64,000 nucleotides of DNA from Desulforamulus hydrothermalis Lam5 = DSM 18033. GTDB taxonomy: Bacteria; Bacillota; Desulfotomaculia; Desulfotomaculales; Desulfotomaculaceae. The stretch lies in the NCBI RefSeq assembly GCF_000315365.1, contig NZ_CAOS01000001.1, positions 63,456 to 127,455 on the forward strand. Reading direction: 5' to 3'. This document shows, piece by piece, positions 25,056 to 34,121 of the stretch. A program made the position numbers and the translations under genes. The notes under the pieces are model-generated. The model was not told the origin of the DNA and searched no databases. It saw only the letters and a list, made by a program, of their open reading frames with translations. Each line of letters begins with the position of its first letter. The stretch's first letter is position 1.

Positions 25056-25589
25056 ATGAATTTAAAAGGAACCAAAACCGAAGCAAATCTTAAGGCAGCC
25101 TTTGCAGGTGAAAGCCAAGCGCGGAACAAATACACTTACTGGGCCGGTGTGGCCAAAAAGGAAGGTTATGAACAAATCGCCGCTATCTTTTTAGAAACTG
25201 CGGATAACGAAAAAGAACATGCCAAAAGACTGTTTAAATTCCTTAATGGTATTACAGATACCAAAACCCACCTTAAAGAGGCTGCTGCCGGGGAAAACTA
25301 TGAATATACCAGTATGTACAAAGAATTTGAGCAGGTGGCCAGGGAAGAAGGTTTTCCGGAAATTGCGGATGTTTTCCGGGAAATCGGCGAAGTGGAGGAG
25401 GAACACGAAAAACGCTTCCTGGCCCTGTTAAAGAATATCGAAGAAGGCAAAGTCTTTAAACGTGATGAGGCAGTAAAATGGAAGTGCCGGAATTGCGGCT
25501 ATGTGCATAAGGGGCAAGAGGCACCCAAGGTTTGCCCGGCCTGTGCCCACCCGCAGGCCCACTATGAAATCCTTTGCGAAAACTACTAA
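25056..25589 (+). CDS. Rubrerythrin
   Basis: 177 aa, a peroxide-reducing di-iron protein. The four-helix di-iron domain has its ligands in [40 protein letters not shown] and EVEEEHEKR; the C-terminal rubredoxin domain has CRNCGYVH and CPACAHP. ATG with AAGGAGG upstream. Oxidative-stress defence in an anaerobe; single-gene unit with a strong terminator. Confidence 0.96.
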   Translation: MNLKGTKTEANLKAAFAGESQARNKYTYWAGVAKKEGYEQIAAIFLETADNEKEHAKRLFKFLNGITDTKTHLKEAAAGENYEYTSMYKEFEQVAREEGFPEIADVFREIGEVEEEHEKRFLALLKNIEEGKVFKRDEAVKWKCRNCGYVHKGQEAPKVCPACAHPQAHYEILCENY

Positions 25590-25598
25590 GGCTTTTAA

Positions 25599-25638
25599 AA
25601 TAACCCGTATCACCGGCCCGGTGATGCGGGTTATTTTA
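25599..25638 (+). terminator. Rubrerythrin terminator
   Basis: AATAACCCGTATCACCGG (25599-25616) pairs with CCGGTGATGCGGGTTATT (25618-25635) with one mismatch, followed by a T-rich tail (TTATTTTA). One of the strongest hairpins in the window. Confidence 0.88.
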
Positions 25639-25709
25639 ATGCAGAGTGGTAAAGCCGCGCCGAATGTGATAAAATCCTGTCGTAATGAAATAGCAGAGGT
25701 GATAGAAAC

Positions 25710-26810
25710 GTGTCAACCAACCTGACCACCGGTATTATTGGCCTACCCATGGTAGGAAAAACAACCATTTTTAATTTATTAACCAACTCCAACCTGGAAA
25801 CTTCAAATTTTCTCAGCGGCAAAACCGAAACCGTTACGGCAGCCGCCCGGGTGCCTGATAAGAGGATAGAATTTTTAGCGGATATGTATAAGCCCCGCAA
25901 GACTACCTATGCCCAAATTCAGTTCAGTGAAGTGCCCGGTCTGGTGCGGGGGGCCAGCGAAGGCAAGGGAGTGGGCAACCAGTTTTTAAGTGCTATCCGC
26001 CATGCCGATTTGCTGGTGCATGTGGTAAGAGCTTTTGCCAATCCGGATGTACCCCATGTGGAAGATGAAATTAATCCCCTGCGGGATATTGAAACTATTG
26101 CCGTGGAAATTTTGCTGGCGGATATGGATTTAGTGGAAAAAAGAATTCAAAGAATACAGTCGGGCAAAAAGATTACTAAAGAAAATGCCTTTGAGCTGGA
26201 AGTGTTAAAAAAATGCCTGGCGGCTCTGGAGGATGAACTACCCATCAGCAGCCTGGGGCTTACCGAAGAAGAAAAACACACCCTGAGAAACTACGCCTTT
26301 TTAACCGAAAAGCCGATGATGCTGGTAATAAATATTGATGAAGAACAATTTCGGCAGGGCAGTTATCCCGGTAAGGAAGAAGTAACCAAGTATGCCGCCG
26401 ATAAGGGAATGCCTGTGCTGGAAATTTGCGGCCGCCTGGAAATGGAAATCAGCCAGCTGCCGGCCGAGGATCGGGCCATGTTTATGGAGGACCTGGGTCT
26501 TGCGGAAACGGGTATTGAGCGCCTGGCCAAAGCGGTATACGATTACTTGGGTTTAATTTCTTTTCTAACAGCCGGGGAGGACGAAGTAAGGGCCTGGACT
26601 ATTAAGCGCCATACGGATGCCAAAAGAGCAGCCGGCAAAATCCACTCAGATATTGAGCGCGGTTTTATCCGGGCCGAGGTGGTGGCCTTTGACGATTTGG
26701 CAGCGGCGGGTTCCCTGGCCAAAGCCCGCGAGAAGGGTTTGCTGCGCCTGGAAGGTAAAGAATATATAGTGCAGGACGGGGATATTATTAACTTTAGATT
26801 TAATGTCTAA
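25710..26810 (+). CDS. ychF: YchF/Obg-like GTPase, divergent
   Basis: 366 aa from GTG 25710 (GAGGTGA upstream). G domain with G1 GLPMVGKTT (family norm GLPNVGKS), G3 VPGLVRGASEGKGVGNQFLS, a helical insertion, and a C-terminal TGS domain (TIKRHTDAKRAAGKIHSDIE, VQDGDIINFRF). YchF-type proteins bind ribosomes, hydrolyse ATP rather than GTP and respond to redox stress. Several core positions differ from canonical YchF (Met for Asn, Thr for Ser in G1), so this may be a lineage-specific paralogue rather than the universal copy. Confidence 0.88.
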   Translation: MSTNLTTGIIGLPMVGKTTIFNLLTNSNLETSNFLSGKTETVTAAARVPDKRIEFLADMYKPRKTTYAQIQFSEVPGLVRGASEGKGVGNQFLSAIRHADLLVHVVRAFANPDVPHVEDEINPLRDIETIAVEILLADMDLVEKRIQRIQSGKKITKENAFELEVLKKCLAALEDELPISSLGLTEEEKHTLRNYAFLTEKPMMLVINIDEEQFRQGSYPGKEEVTKYAADKGMPVLEICGRLEMEISQLPAEDRAMFMEDLGLAETGIERLAKAVYDYLGLISFLTAGEDEVRAWTIKRHTDAKRAAGKIHSDIERGFIRAEVVAFDDLAAAGSLAKAREKGLLRLEGKEYIVQDGDIINFRFNV

Positions 26811-26843
26811 GGTTGCCCGGTCTGCCGGCACGAATCAGTGTTT

Positions 26844-26868
26844 CCCCGGCTGCCCGGGGTTGTTTTTT
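26844..26868 (+). terminator. ychF terminator
   Basis: CCCCGG (26844-26849), loop CTGC, CCGGGG (26854-26859), then TTGTTTTTT. A short but classical intrinsic terminator 34 bases after the stop. Confidence 0.75.
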
Positions 26869-26895
26869 ATAGCTGCATAGGAGTTGTACAGCGTA

Positions 26896-28777
26896 ATGCA
26901 AGAGAACGGCGTTATTGTAATTGGCGGCGGGCCTGCCGGCATGATGGCTGCCGCCAGGGCCGCCGCCCTGGGAGTGCAGGTGTGCTTGCTGGAAAAAAAT
27001 GATTGCTTAGGGAAGAAAATGTTAATTACCGGCGGCGGCCGCTGCAACCTAACCAATGACACGGATATCCAGACCGTCATAGCCAATATTCCGGGTAACG
27101 GGAAATTTGTTTACAGTGCTTTACACCGGTTTACCCCCCAGGATTTGCGGCATTTTTTGCTAAAGTTGGGTGTTCCCACCAAGGTGGAAGACCAGGGCCG
27201 GGTGTTTCCGGTCAGTGACCGGGCCGGTCAGGTGGTGCAGGCCTTGGAGCAGTATTTACGGCAGCAGGGGGTAACCGTGCGGTACAAAAGCCAAGTGGAC
27301 GGTCTGTTAGTCAAAGACCGGCGTTGCCTGGGCGTACAAGCGGGCTCTCACACCTTTCGGGCGGGAGCGGTGGTGCTGGCCACCGGCGGCATGTCTTACC
27401 CGCATACCGGCAGTACCGGTGAAGGATATGCCATGGCCCGCCGGTGGGGACACAACATTACCGAACTGTTTCCGGCTGCGGTGGCTGTTACCTGCAACGA
27501 CGCCTGGATTACCGAACGACAGGTACAGGGCGTTAGTTTGTCCGGTGTGAAGATAGTCTTATCGTAATAACTTCGTATAGCATACATTATACGAAGTTAT
27601 ACGAGAAAATGTTAATTACCGGCGGCGGCCGCTGCAACCTAACCAATGACACGGATATCCAGACCGTCATAGCCAATATTCCGGGTAACGGGAAATTTGT
27701 TTACAGTGCTTTACACCGGTTTACCCCCAGGATTTGCGGCATTTTTTGCTAAAGTTGGGTGTTCCCACCAAGGTGGAAGACCAGGGCCGGGTGTTTCCGG
27801 TCAGTGACCGGGCCGGTCAGGTGGTGCAGGCCTTGGAGCAGTATTTACGGCAGCAGGGGGTAACCGTGCGGTACAAAAGCCAAGTGGACGGTCTGTTAGT
27901 CAAAGACCGGCGTTGCCTGGGCGTACAAGCGGGCTCTCACACCTTTCGGGCGGGAGCGGTGGTGCTGGCCACCGGCGGCATGTCTTACCCGCATACCGGC
28001 AGTACCGGTGAAGGATATGCCATGGCCCGCCGGTGGGGACACAACATTACCGAACTGTTTCCGGCTGCGGTGGCTGTTACCTGCAACGACGCCTGGATTA
28101 CCGAACGACAGGTACAGGGCGTTAGTTTGTCCGGTGTGAAGATAGTCTTATACAATAGTGGGGGAAAAGTAATGGCTGCCGAACAGGGAGATGTTATTTT
28201 TACCCACTGGGGTTTGTCCGGTCCCGCCGCCTTGCGGCTGGGGCGGGCCGTAGCACTGGCGCAGCAGCGGCAGCCGGGTGTGATGCTCAAAGGGGAAATG
28301 GATATTTTACCTGACCAATCTCCGGATCTGCTGGCCAAGCGCCTGCTGCAAAGGGTGCAAGAAGGCGACCGGCGCTCTTTAAAAAATCTGCTGGCCGACT
28401 GGCTGCCGGAACGTTTGGCCAGGGTACTGGTCAAGCTGGCCGATATCAGCCCGGACGCCACCTGGGGACAGGTTGACAAAGGCGCCTGCCAAAGGCTTCT
28501 GGCCTTAGTGAAAAAGTTGCCGCTGCAGATTACCGGCACCCGCCCCCTGGCCGAGGCAACCGTAACAGGCGGCGGCATCAATATTAAAGAAATTGACCCG
28601 CGAACCATGGGTTCCCGTCTTATTAAAGGTTTGTTTTTGGCCGGCGAGGTATTGGACGTGGATGCCCATACGGGCGGCTATAATATGCAGGTGGCTTTCA
28701 GCACCGGCTATGTGGCAGGTGAGTCAGCGGCTGCTTGCTGCAAGGAAACTCTTGACGAAAGAAATACTTTCATGTAA
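26896..28777 (+). CDS. HI0933/YhiN-family flavoprotein, split by an assembly artefact
   Basis: FAD-dependent oxidoreductase of the HI0933 (YhiN/aminoacetone-oxidase-like) family. It starts with VIVIGGGPAGMMAAARAAAL (FAD-binding GxGxxG) and GGGRCNLTN near residue 50, has ATGGMSYPHTGSTGEGY in the middle and ends with GLFLAGEVLDVDAHTGGYNM. As printed, the gene is broken: bases 26896-27562 are followed by a 42-base synthetic linker and a repeat of 27015-27562 carrying a one-base deletion. Deleting 27563-28151 joins 27562 to 28152 in frame and gives 1293 bases, 430 aa, the normal size. The biological gene is therefore probably intact. ATG 26896 is behind AGGAG; TTG 26884 is too close to it. Confidence 0.9.
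27015..27562 (+). repeat. First copy of an artefactual 548-base duplication
   Basis: Identical to 27605-28151 except for one base: a run of six C (27133-27138) is five C in the second copy. Belongs to the HI0933-family gene. Confidence 0.95.
27563..27604. other. 454 paired-end linker containing loxP (synthetic)
   Basis: A perfect 34-base loxP site (27567-27600) with 13-base arms ATAACTTCGTATA and TATACGAAGTTAT and spacer GCATACAT. It is flanked by CGTA on the left and ACGA on the right, exactly the 42-base circularisation linker of 454 Titanium paired-end libraries. Not biological; it marks an untrimmed chimeric read in the assembly. Confidence 0.97.
27605..28151 (+). repeat. Second copy of the artefactual duplication
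   Basis: Repeats 27015-27562 with one C missing from a homopolymer at 27724-27728, the typical pyrosequencing error. The deletion shifts the frame, so the second half of the gene appears to start at 27734. Correct sequence resumes at 28152. Confidence 0.95.
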
Positions 28778-28805
28778 ATTACCATTAAATAAAAAATATT
28801 AAAAG

Positions 28806-28908
28806 TCTTATCAAGAGTGGTGGAGGGACTGGCCCAATGAAGCCCGGCAACCGGCCTATTTCTGGCGGCGGTGCCAACTCCTGCAGGATTAGTTCCTGAG
28901 AGATAAGG
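28806..28908 (+). promoter_or_regulatory. SAM-I (S-box) riboswitch aptamer
   Basis: P1 strands CTTATC (28807-28812) and GATAAG (28902-28907) enclose the S-box core: CAAGAGTGGTGGAGGGACTG, GCCCAATGAAGCCCGGCAAC, GGTGCCAACTCCTGCA and the 3' GAGAGATAAGG. SAM binding would favour the downstream terminator. TAAGGTG (28904-28910) can instead pair with CACCTTA (28931-28937) as an antiterminator. Controls the methionine synthase operon. Confidence 0.97.
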
Positions 28909-28936
28909 TGCGCCATGGAGTTATTTTTAACACCTT

Positions 28937-28962
28937 ACGCCCTTATTGGGCGTTTTTGTTTT
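28937..28962 (+). terminator. S-box expression-platform terminator
   Basis: ACGCCC (28937-28942), loop TTATT, GGGCGT (28948-28953), then TTTTGTTTT. Its 5' base overlaps the antiterminator partner CACCTTA, so the two structures compete. Confidence 0.9.
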
Positions 28963-28979
28963 CCTTGCCGGAGGTTATT

Positions 28980-29672
28980 ATGCTGTTGCCTCACATACCT
29001 TTAGACCTACAACCGCAGCAGGTGGCGGCCTGCCTGGGAGTGGGGAACAAACAACCTGTTGAGCCGCGCTGGCTGGCCCGGGTGCAGGAGATGATTAACC
29101 TGGGCAAATGCTTAATGCAGCCGGCTGCGGTAGCCGCTCACATGCAGCTGGCGCCGGACGGTGCCACCCTGTATCGCCGGGAAGCTTCATTTAACCTGCC
29201 CTGGCCAGGCTCTTATCTTGAAAATTGTAGCACGGCCAGCGTGGTAACTGTAACGGTGGGAGAAACTATCGAGAAAGAAGTGACCGGCTTGTTTAGCCAG
29301 GGCCTGGCGGCGGATGCCGTTCTGTTGGATGCTGTAGGAACGGCCGCCGTGGAGGAAGCTGCCCGGCGAGTGGTCAGACTGTTGGCCGGCCGGCAAAGAA
29401 GTAAGGGTTTATTTCCTGCCCCCCGGCTTGGTCCGGGCTACCGGGGCCTGCCAATGGATTGCCTGCCCTTGTTTTTGCAAATGTCAGGGGCAGAACAAAT
29501 TGCTGTTGCCTGCAATGAATATTATCAAATGCAGCCGGCAAAGTCCCTTTGTTTTATGGTGGGGTGGTGCCCCCGGCCAACTCAAAAACAGGTAAAATGT
29601 CAGTCCTGTCAGATGACAAATTGTCGCATGCGGCAAGCCAATGCAGAAGGAGAGAGCGAACTTGTCTTTTAG
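28980..29672 (+). CDS. Stand-alone MetH activation-domain protein
   Basis: 230 aa from ATG 28980 (GGAGG upstream); a longer frame would start inside the riboswitch. It resembles the C-terminal SAM-binding activation domain of cobalamin-dependent methionine synthase. RLGPGYRGLP near residue 165 is the RxxxGY SAM-binding motif, and VVTVTVGETIEKEV and AVLLDAVGTAAVEEAA match the core. A Cys-rich tail (KCQSCQMTNCRM) could bind a metal or Fe-S cluster. The MetH encoded next lacks this domain, so the two proteins together rebuild the usual enzyme. Co-translated with metH, as the genes overlap. Confidence 0.88.
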   Translation: MLLPHIPLDLQPQQVAACLGVGNKQPVEPRWLARVQEMINLGKCLMQPAAVAAHMQLAPDGATLYRREASFNLPWPGSYLENCSTASVVTVTVGETIEKEVTGLFSQGLAADAVLLDAVGTAAVEEAARRVVRLLAGRQRSKGLFPAPRLGPGYRGLPMDCLPLFLQMSGAEQIAVACNEYYQMQPAKSLCFMVGWCPRPTQKQVKCQSCQMTNCRMRQANAEGESELVF

Positions 29673-32064
29673 GGAAAGAATTAAAAGAGAAATCTTGGTG
29701 GTTGACGGCGCAATGGGTACCCTGCTGCAGCAACTGGGGTTGCCGGCCGGGTGGTGTCCGGAGGAATGGAATCTTAGCCGTCCGGCCTCGGTGCAAGAGG
29801 TTCATAAATTATATTTGGCTGCCGGTGCCGATATTATCACCACCAATACATTTGGTGCCATCAGGTTGAAACTGGCAGATTACGGCCTGGACCACCTGGT
29901 GCGGGAGATCAACTTGGCCGCGGTAAGTTTAGCCAAGGAAGCTGCCCGGCCTTACGGAGCGATGGTGGCGGGTTCGGTGGGCCCCCTGGGCAAATTCTTG
30001 CAGCCTCTGGGCACCATGACTTTTGATGAGGCCTATGAGCAGTTTTATGAACAGTGCCGGGCCCTGGTAGAGGCAGGGGTGGATTTAATTCTTTTTGAAA
30101 CCTTCGGTGATATAGGCGAGATGCGGGCGGCCCTGATTGCTGCGGCAGATGCCGGTCCGGTGCCGGTGGTGGCCAGTTTTACCTTCGACGAAACCGGCCG
30201 TACCTTTACGGGTACTGACCCGGAAACAGCGGCGGTAGTGGTGGAGAGGCTTGGAGTAGCGGCCATTGGCGTCAATTGTTCGGTGGGTCCCCGGGAACTG
30301 GTGCCGGTAGTGCAGCAGCTTACCCAAAGCACTAACCTGCCGGTGTTAGTTTCACCCAATGCCGGCATGCCGGAAATGGTGGAAGGCCGCACGGTTTTCC
30401 GGGAAACGCCGGCTACGATGGCTGAGTTTGCAGCCCGGTTTGTGGCTTTTGGCGCCTCCCTGCTGGGGGGGTGCTGCGGTACTACCCCGGAACACATTAA
30501 AGCCATTCAGCAAAGCGTTAAGGGGTTGCCCCTCAAGGAGCGCAACAGGGATTTTGGTTTGCGGGTGGCCAGCCGGGTTAAGACCGTAACTGTTCACCCG
30601 CAGGCTATGCCGGTGGCCGTAGGGGAACGCCTTAACCCCACCGGCAAAAAGGCTCTGCAGGCAGAAATAAGAGAGGGCAAGACCGAAATTACCCGCCGGG
30701 ATGCCCTGGCCCAGGTGGCCGCGGGCGCTGCCATACTGGATGTCAACGTGGGGGTCGGGGGGGTAGACCAGGTGGCCGCTATGGAACGGGCTGTCCAGGC
30801 GGTTCAGGTGCTGGTGGATGCTCCCTTGTGTATTGACAGCACTGATCCGGCGGTTATTGAAAAGGCTCTCAAAATATATCATGGTAAGGCCATTATAAAC
30901 TCGATTAACGGAGAAGAAAAAAGCCTGCAAACCATTTTGCCCCTGGCTAAACGATACGGGGCGGCCCTTATTGGCCTTACCCTGGACGAAGGGGGTATTC
31001 CCGCCACCGCCGAGGAACGTCTGGCGGTAGCCCGGCGGCTGGTGGAGCGGGTTGAGGCTATGGGAATACCCAGAAGCGATTTAATGATAGATTGTTTGGT
31101 GCTGACAGTCAGTGCCCAGCCCGCAGGGGTACCGGAAACTCTCAAGGCCATTAGTCTGGTAAAAAAAGAGCTTGGCCTTACCACCAGTCTGGGAGTAAGC
31201 AATGTGTCCTTTGGCTTGCCCAACCGCGGGCTGATCAATGCGGCATTTTTTGCCATGGCGCTGGCAGCGGGTCTGGATGCAGCCATATTAAATCCCCAGG
31301 AACAGCGGATGATGGAAACCCTGCGGGCTGCTGCGGTGCTCACCGGACGGGACCCCCAGGCAGCCGGTTACATTGCCCATGCACAAGAGGCGGCCGGTAT
31401 TCAGGTAACCCCGCAGCCGGCGGTACAAGCTGCCGCTACTCCGCTGGAGGTTTTATACCAGGCAGTGCTGTCCGGTGATAAAGATAATATTGTAGCATAT
31501 ATTGAAAATGCCCTGGCAGAGGGACTAAGTCCCATGGAAATGTTGGATAAAGCATTAATTCCAGGTATTGAAGAAGTGGGACGCCGGTATGGCGCCGGGC
31601 AGTATTTCTTGCCGCAATTAATGATGGCCGGCGAAACCATGACCAAAAGTTTTGCCCGGCTGCGGCCTGAACTGGCCAAGGGCCCGTCGAAAAGGGTCGG
31701 CACAGTGATACTGGCCACCGTCAAGGGAGACATCCATGATATCGGTAAAAATATTGTATCTGTGATGCTGGCTAACCATGGCTTTGAAGTTATTGATTTG
31801 GGCAAGAACGTAGATAATGAAGATATTATTGCGGCTGCTAAACAGCACCAGGCCCAAATCATCGGGCTGAGCGCTTTGATGACTACTACCATGGTTCACA
31901 TGGCAGATTTAATAAAGCGGGTTAAGGAGCAAGGTTTAAACTTTAAAGTGATGGTGGGAGGAGCGGCGGTTACCGCCCAGTATGCCCGGGAGATTGGCGC
32001 CGACGGCTATGCGGTGGATGCGGTGGAAGCCGTAAGCGTAGCGAAAGGCCTGGTCGGCTTATAA
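29662..32064 (+). CDS. metH: Cobalamin-dependent methionine synthase, lacking activation domain
   Basis: About 800 aa; TTG 29662 has AAGGAGA 8 bases upstream, and ATG 29641 is the alternative start. N-terminal homocysteine methyltransferase barrel (VVDGAMGTLLQQLG, zinc Cys in GVNCSVGP and GGCCGTTPEH); pterin-binding barrel (GERLNPTGKK, DVNVGVGGVDQ, LCIDSTDP); B12 cap and Rossmann domain with the cobalt-ligand motif DIHDIGKNIVSVMLANHGF at about residue 690 and GLSALMTTTM. It transfers methyl from methyl-tetrahydrofolate to homocysteine. It ends after the B12 domain; the usual C-terminal activation domain is supplied by the preceding gene. MetF at 48131 makes its methyl donor. Confidence 0.97.
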   Translation: MSFRERIKREILVVDGAMGTLLQQLGLPAGWCPEEWNLSRPASVQEVHKLYLAAGADIITTNTFGAIRLKLADYGLDHLVREINLAAVSLAKEAARPYGAMVAGSVGPLGKFLQPLGTMTFDEAYEQFYEQCRALVEAGVDLILFETFGDIGEMRAALIAAADAGPVPVVASFTFDETGRTFTGTDPETAAVVVERLGVAAIGVNCSVGPRELVPVVQQLTQSTNLPVLVSPNAGMPEMVEGRTVFRETPATMAEFAARFVAFGASLLGGCCGTTPEHIKAIQQSVKGLPLKERNRDFGLRVASRVKTVTVHPQAMPVAVGERLNPTGKKALQAEIREGKTEITRRDALAQVAAGAAILDVNVGVGGVDQVAAMERAVQAVQVLVDAPLCIDSTDPAVIEKALKIYHGKAIINSINGEEKSLQTILPLAKRYGAALIGLTLDEGGIPATAEERLAVARRLVERVEAMGIPRSDLMIDCLVLTVSAQPAGVPETLKAISLVKKELGLTTSLGVSNVSFGLPNRGLINAAFFAMALAAGLDAAILNPQEQRMMETLRAAAVLTGRDPQAAGYIAHAQEAAGIQVTPQPAVQAAATPLEVLYQAVLSGDKDNIVAYIENALAEGLSPMEMLDKALIPGIEEVGRRYGAGQYFLPQLMMAGETMTKSFARLRPELAKGPSKRVGTVILATVKGDIHDIGKNIVSVMLANHGFEVIDLGKNVDNEDIIAAAKQHQAQIIGLSALMTTTMVHMADLIKRVKEQGLNFKVMVGGAAVTAQYAREIGADGYAVDAVEAVSVAKGLVGL

Positions 32065-32084
32065 AAAAAAACGGAGTTGATTGC

Positions 32085-33722
32085 TTGGCGTCCCCCAAAA
32101 TAATTGTTACCTTTGTACCTGGCTCGTGCAGCCTGGAAGTAACGCCCGGCTTAACCGTTCTGGAAGCTGCCCGGCTGGCCGGGGTAAACCTGCCGGCACC
32201 CTGCGGGGGCAGCGGGCGTTGCGGCAAATGTCTGGTTAAAATGACTCCCGGCCCGGACCAACAAACTCCCCAATATGTACCCGCCTGCCAAACAACAATT
32301 ACCCGGTCCGTACAAATAGAATTGCCCGCTGACCCTTTAATTATTTTAGAACAGGCACAGGCTCCCCGGGAGGAATTGGCGCCGGCTGTTTATTGGAAAG
32401 ACGGTGTGCTTAAGCACCGGGCTGGCCTGAAGCTGGAGGGAGCCGCCACCCGGGGACGGCTGCTTGGTTTGGCGGTTGACTTGGGTACCACCACCATGGT
32501 GGGATATTTATACGACCTGACCGGCGGGCTACGGTTGGCAACAGCCGCCGGGGTGAACGGTCAGCTGACATACGGGGCGGATGTACTTTCCCGCCTGGCC
32601 CACGCCCTGCAGGGCGAAGCGGCATACCGGCAGCTGCGGCAAGCTTTAAGCCACAGCCTGGATCAGTTGATCTTAAACTGCAGCCGGCTGGCGCAAGTGC
32701 AGTGCGGGGATATTAAAGAAATAGTTATAGTCGGCAACACGGCCATGATTCATTTATTACTGAATCTGCCGGTTCGGGGGTTGGCGGTGGCACCGTTTCA
32801 GCCGGCAGCCGGCGGCCCCTGGTATTGCCATGCCGGTGACCTGGGTTTAACAGCTGCGGCTGAGGCGGTGTGTTATTTGCCGCCTCTGATCGGCGGCTTT
32901 GTTGGTTCGGATGCTCTGGCGGCCGCCCTGGCTCAGGGTTTCGACCGACCGTCTAATGAGACCGGCATGGTGGTAGATATTGGCACTAACGGAGAGATCC
33001 TTTTGCAGAACGGCCCGTTGCTGCTGGCTGCCTCCGTGCCGGCGGGACCGGCCTTTGAAGGTGGTAATATTCAGTGCGGCATGCCGGCCACCAGGGGGGC
33101 CGTCTGCCAGGTCACCATGGATTATGACGTTCGCCTGCAAGTGATCGGGGATACTAAGCCAATAGGCTTATGCGGTTCCGGCTTGGTGGATGCGGTGGCA
33201 GAAATGCTGCGCTTGCGCCTGCTTGATAGAAGCGGCCGTCTGGTGGAAGTTAAAGAGGTGCCGCCGGTGGTTTCTTTTAAAATTAAACAAAAACTGCAGC
33301 CGGCCGGACAAAACAAGCGGTTTTTGCTGGCTGACAATGTTTTTCTGGACCAGCGCGACATTCGACAGGTTCAGCTGGCCAAGGCTGCGGTGGCGGCAGG
33401 CATTAAGGCGGTGTTGGCGGAAGCCGGTCTGACTCCCCGCCAACTGGACGTTATGTGGCTGGCCGGTGGGTTTGGCAATTATTTAAACCCGTCCAATGCG
33501 TTAAGGATTGGCCTGCTGGGTGAGCCGGAGCCGGGCCGGATTCGCCAAGTAGGCAATGCGGCCGGCGCAGGGGCATGTCAAATGCTGCTTTCTTATGCGG
33601 CCCGGGAAAAAGCGGTAAGTTTAAGTCAACGTTTTAAACACCTGGAACTGGCGGCCCGGCAAGGTTATCAAGAATTTTTTATGCAAGAATTAAACTTTCC
33701 TGCTCATGAATATGGTTCATAG
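32085..33722 (+). CDS. RACo-like ferredoxin/ASKHA corrinoid reactivase
   Basis: 545 aa (TTG start, GGAG upstream). The N-terminal 2Fe-2S domain has CGGSGRCGKC plus Cys in YVPACQT. The rest is the DUF4445/ASKHA domain with phosphate-binding loops (VDLGTTTMVGYLYDL, VVDIGTNGEIL, WLAGGFGNYLNPSNALRIG). Such proteins use ATP to push electrons uphill to Co(II) corrinoids, returning them to Co(I). Behind metH and the split activation domain, its likely client is MetH. It is 20 bases downstream and in the same S-box operon. Confidence 0.92.
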   Translation: MASPKIIVTFVPGSCSLEVTPGLTVLEAARLAGVNLPAPCGGSGRCGKCLVKMTPGPDQQTPQYVPACQTTITRSVQIELPADPLIILEQAQAPREELAPAVYWKDGVLKHRAGLKLEGAATRGRLLGLAVDLGTTTMVGYLYDLTGGLRLATAAGVNGQLTYGADVLSRLAHALQGEAAYRQLRQALSHSLDQLILNCSRLAQVQCGDIKEIVIVGNTAMIHLLLNLPVRGLAVAPFQPAAGGPWYCHAGDLGLTAAAEAVCYLPPLIGGFVGSDALAAALAQGFDRPSNETGMVVDIGTNGEILLQNGPLLLAASVPAGPAFEGGNIQCGMPATRGAVCQVTMDYDVRLQVIGDTKPIGLCGSGLVDAVAEMLRLRLLDRSGRLVEVKEVPPVVSFKIKQKLQPAGQNKRFLLADNVFLDQRDIRQVQLAKAAVAAGIKAVLAEAGLTPRQLDVMWLAGGFGNYLNPSNALRIGLLGEPEPGRIRQVGNAAGAGACQMLLSYAAREKAVSLSQRFKHLELAARQGYQEFFMQELNFPAHEYGS

Positions 33723-33816
33723 CATGCCGCAAACAGCCGGGGTTTGTTTTTGGATGATGTTTCCGGGAGTGATCAGGCCGGGAATGTACACAATATGTAC
33801 GGGAGGTGTTACATTA

Positions 33817-33954
33817 ATGGCAAAAGAAAAACGGACGGTCAGGGCTCGGGAAGAACTGGAGAAAATGACATCCAGCTGTACCGAAGAATGTCCGGATGCC
33901 TGCAGCAGCCTCACTGAAGACTGCGGCAGCATCTCCAGCGATTGCCACAAGTAA
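33817..33954 (+). CDS. Small cysteine-rich peptide
   Basis: 45 aa from ATG 33817 (GGGAGGTG upstream). A basic N-terminal part (MAKEKRTVRAREELEKM) is followed by a 28-residue tail with five Cys spaced 4, 4, 7 and 7 apart (CTEEC, PDAC, EDC, SDCHK). It has no signal peptide. It recalls small Firmicute metal-binding peptides or radical-SAM-modified precursors such as SCIFF, but no maturase lies nearby and the spacing differs. The good ribosome site and terminator support a real gene. Confidence 0.65.
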   Translation: MAKEKRTVRAREELEKMTSSCTEECPDACSSLTEDCGSISSDCHK

Positions 33955-33961
33955 CACTCTT

Positions 33962-33992
33962 AAAGAAGAGCGGTTTTGCCGTTCTTCTTTTT
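33962..33992 (+). terminator. Terminator after the Cys-rich peptide
   Basis: GAAGAGCGG (33965-33973), loop TTTTG, CCGTTCTTC (33979-33987) with one G-U pair, then five T. Confidence 0.85.
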
Positions 33993-34121
33993 AATTTAAG
34001 ACAGGAAACAGCAAACAACTTAATTTGCCAGGTTTAACATTTTTCCGGTAACAAAGAAAAAACTTTGTTATAATTTAACCAGCCATATTCTATTAAAGGA
34101 TCATGCTACGGGGGAATACAT

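Noticed and set aside
27567-27600. A native Cre/loxP-like recombination site flanked by a natural gene duplication
   Set aside because: The site is the exact phage P1 loxP inside the commercial 454 linker, and the repeat ends at the linker with a homopolymer error. An artefact explains everything.
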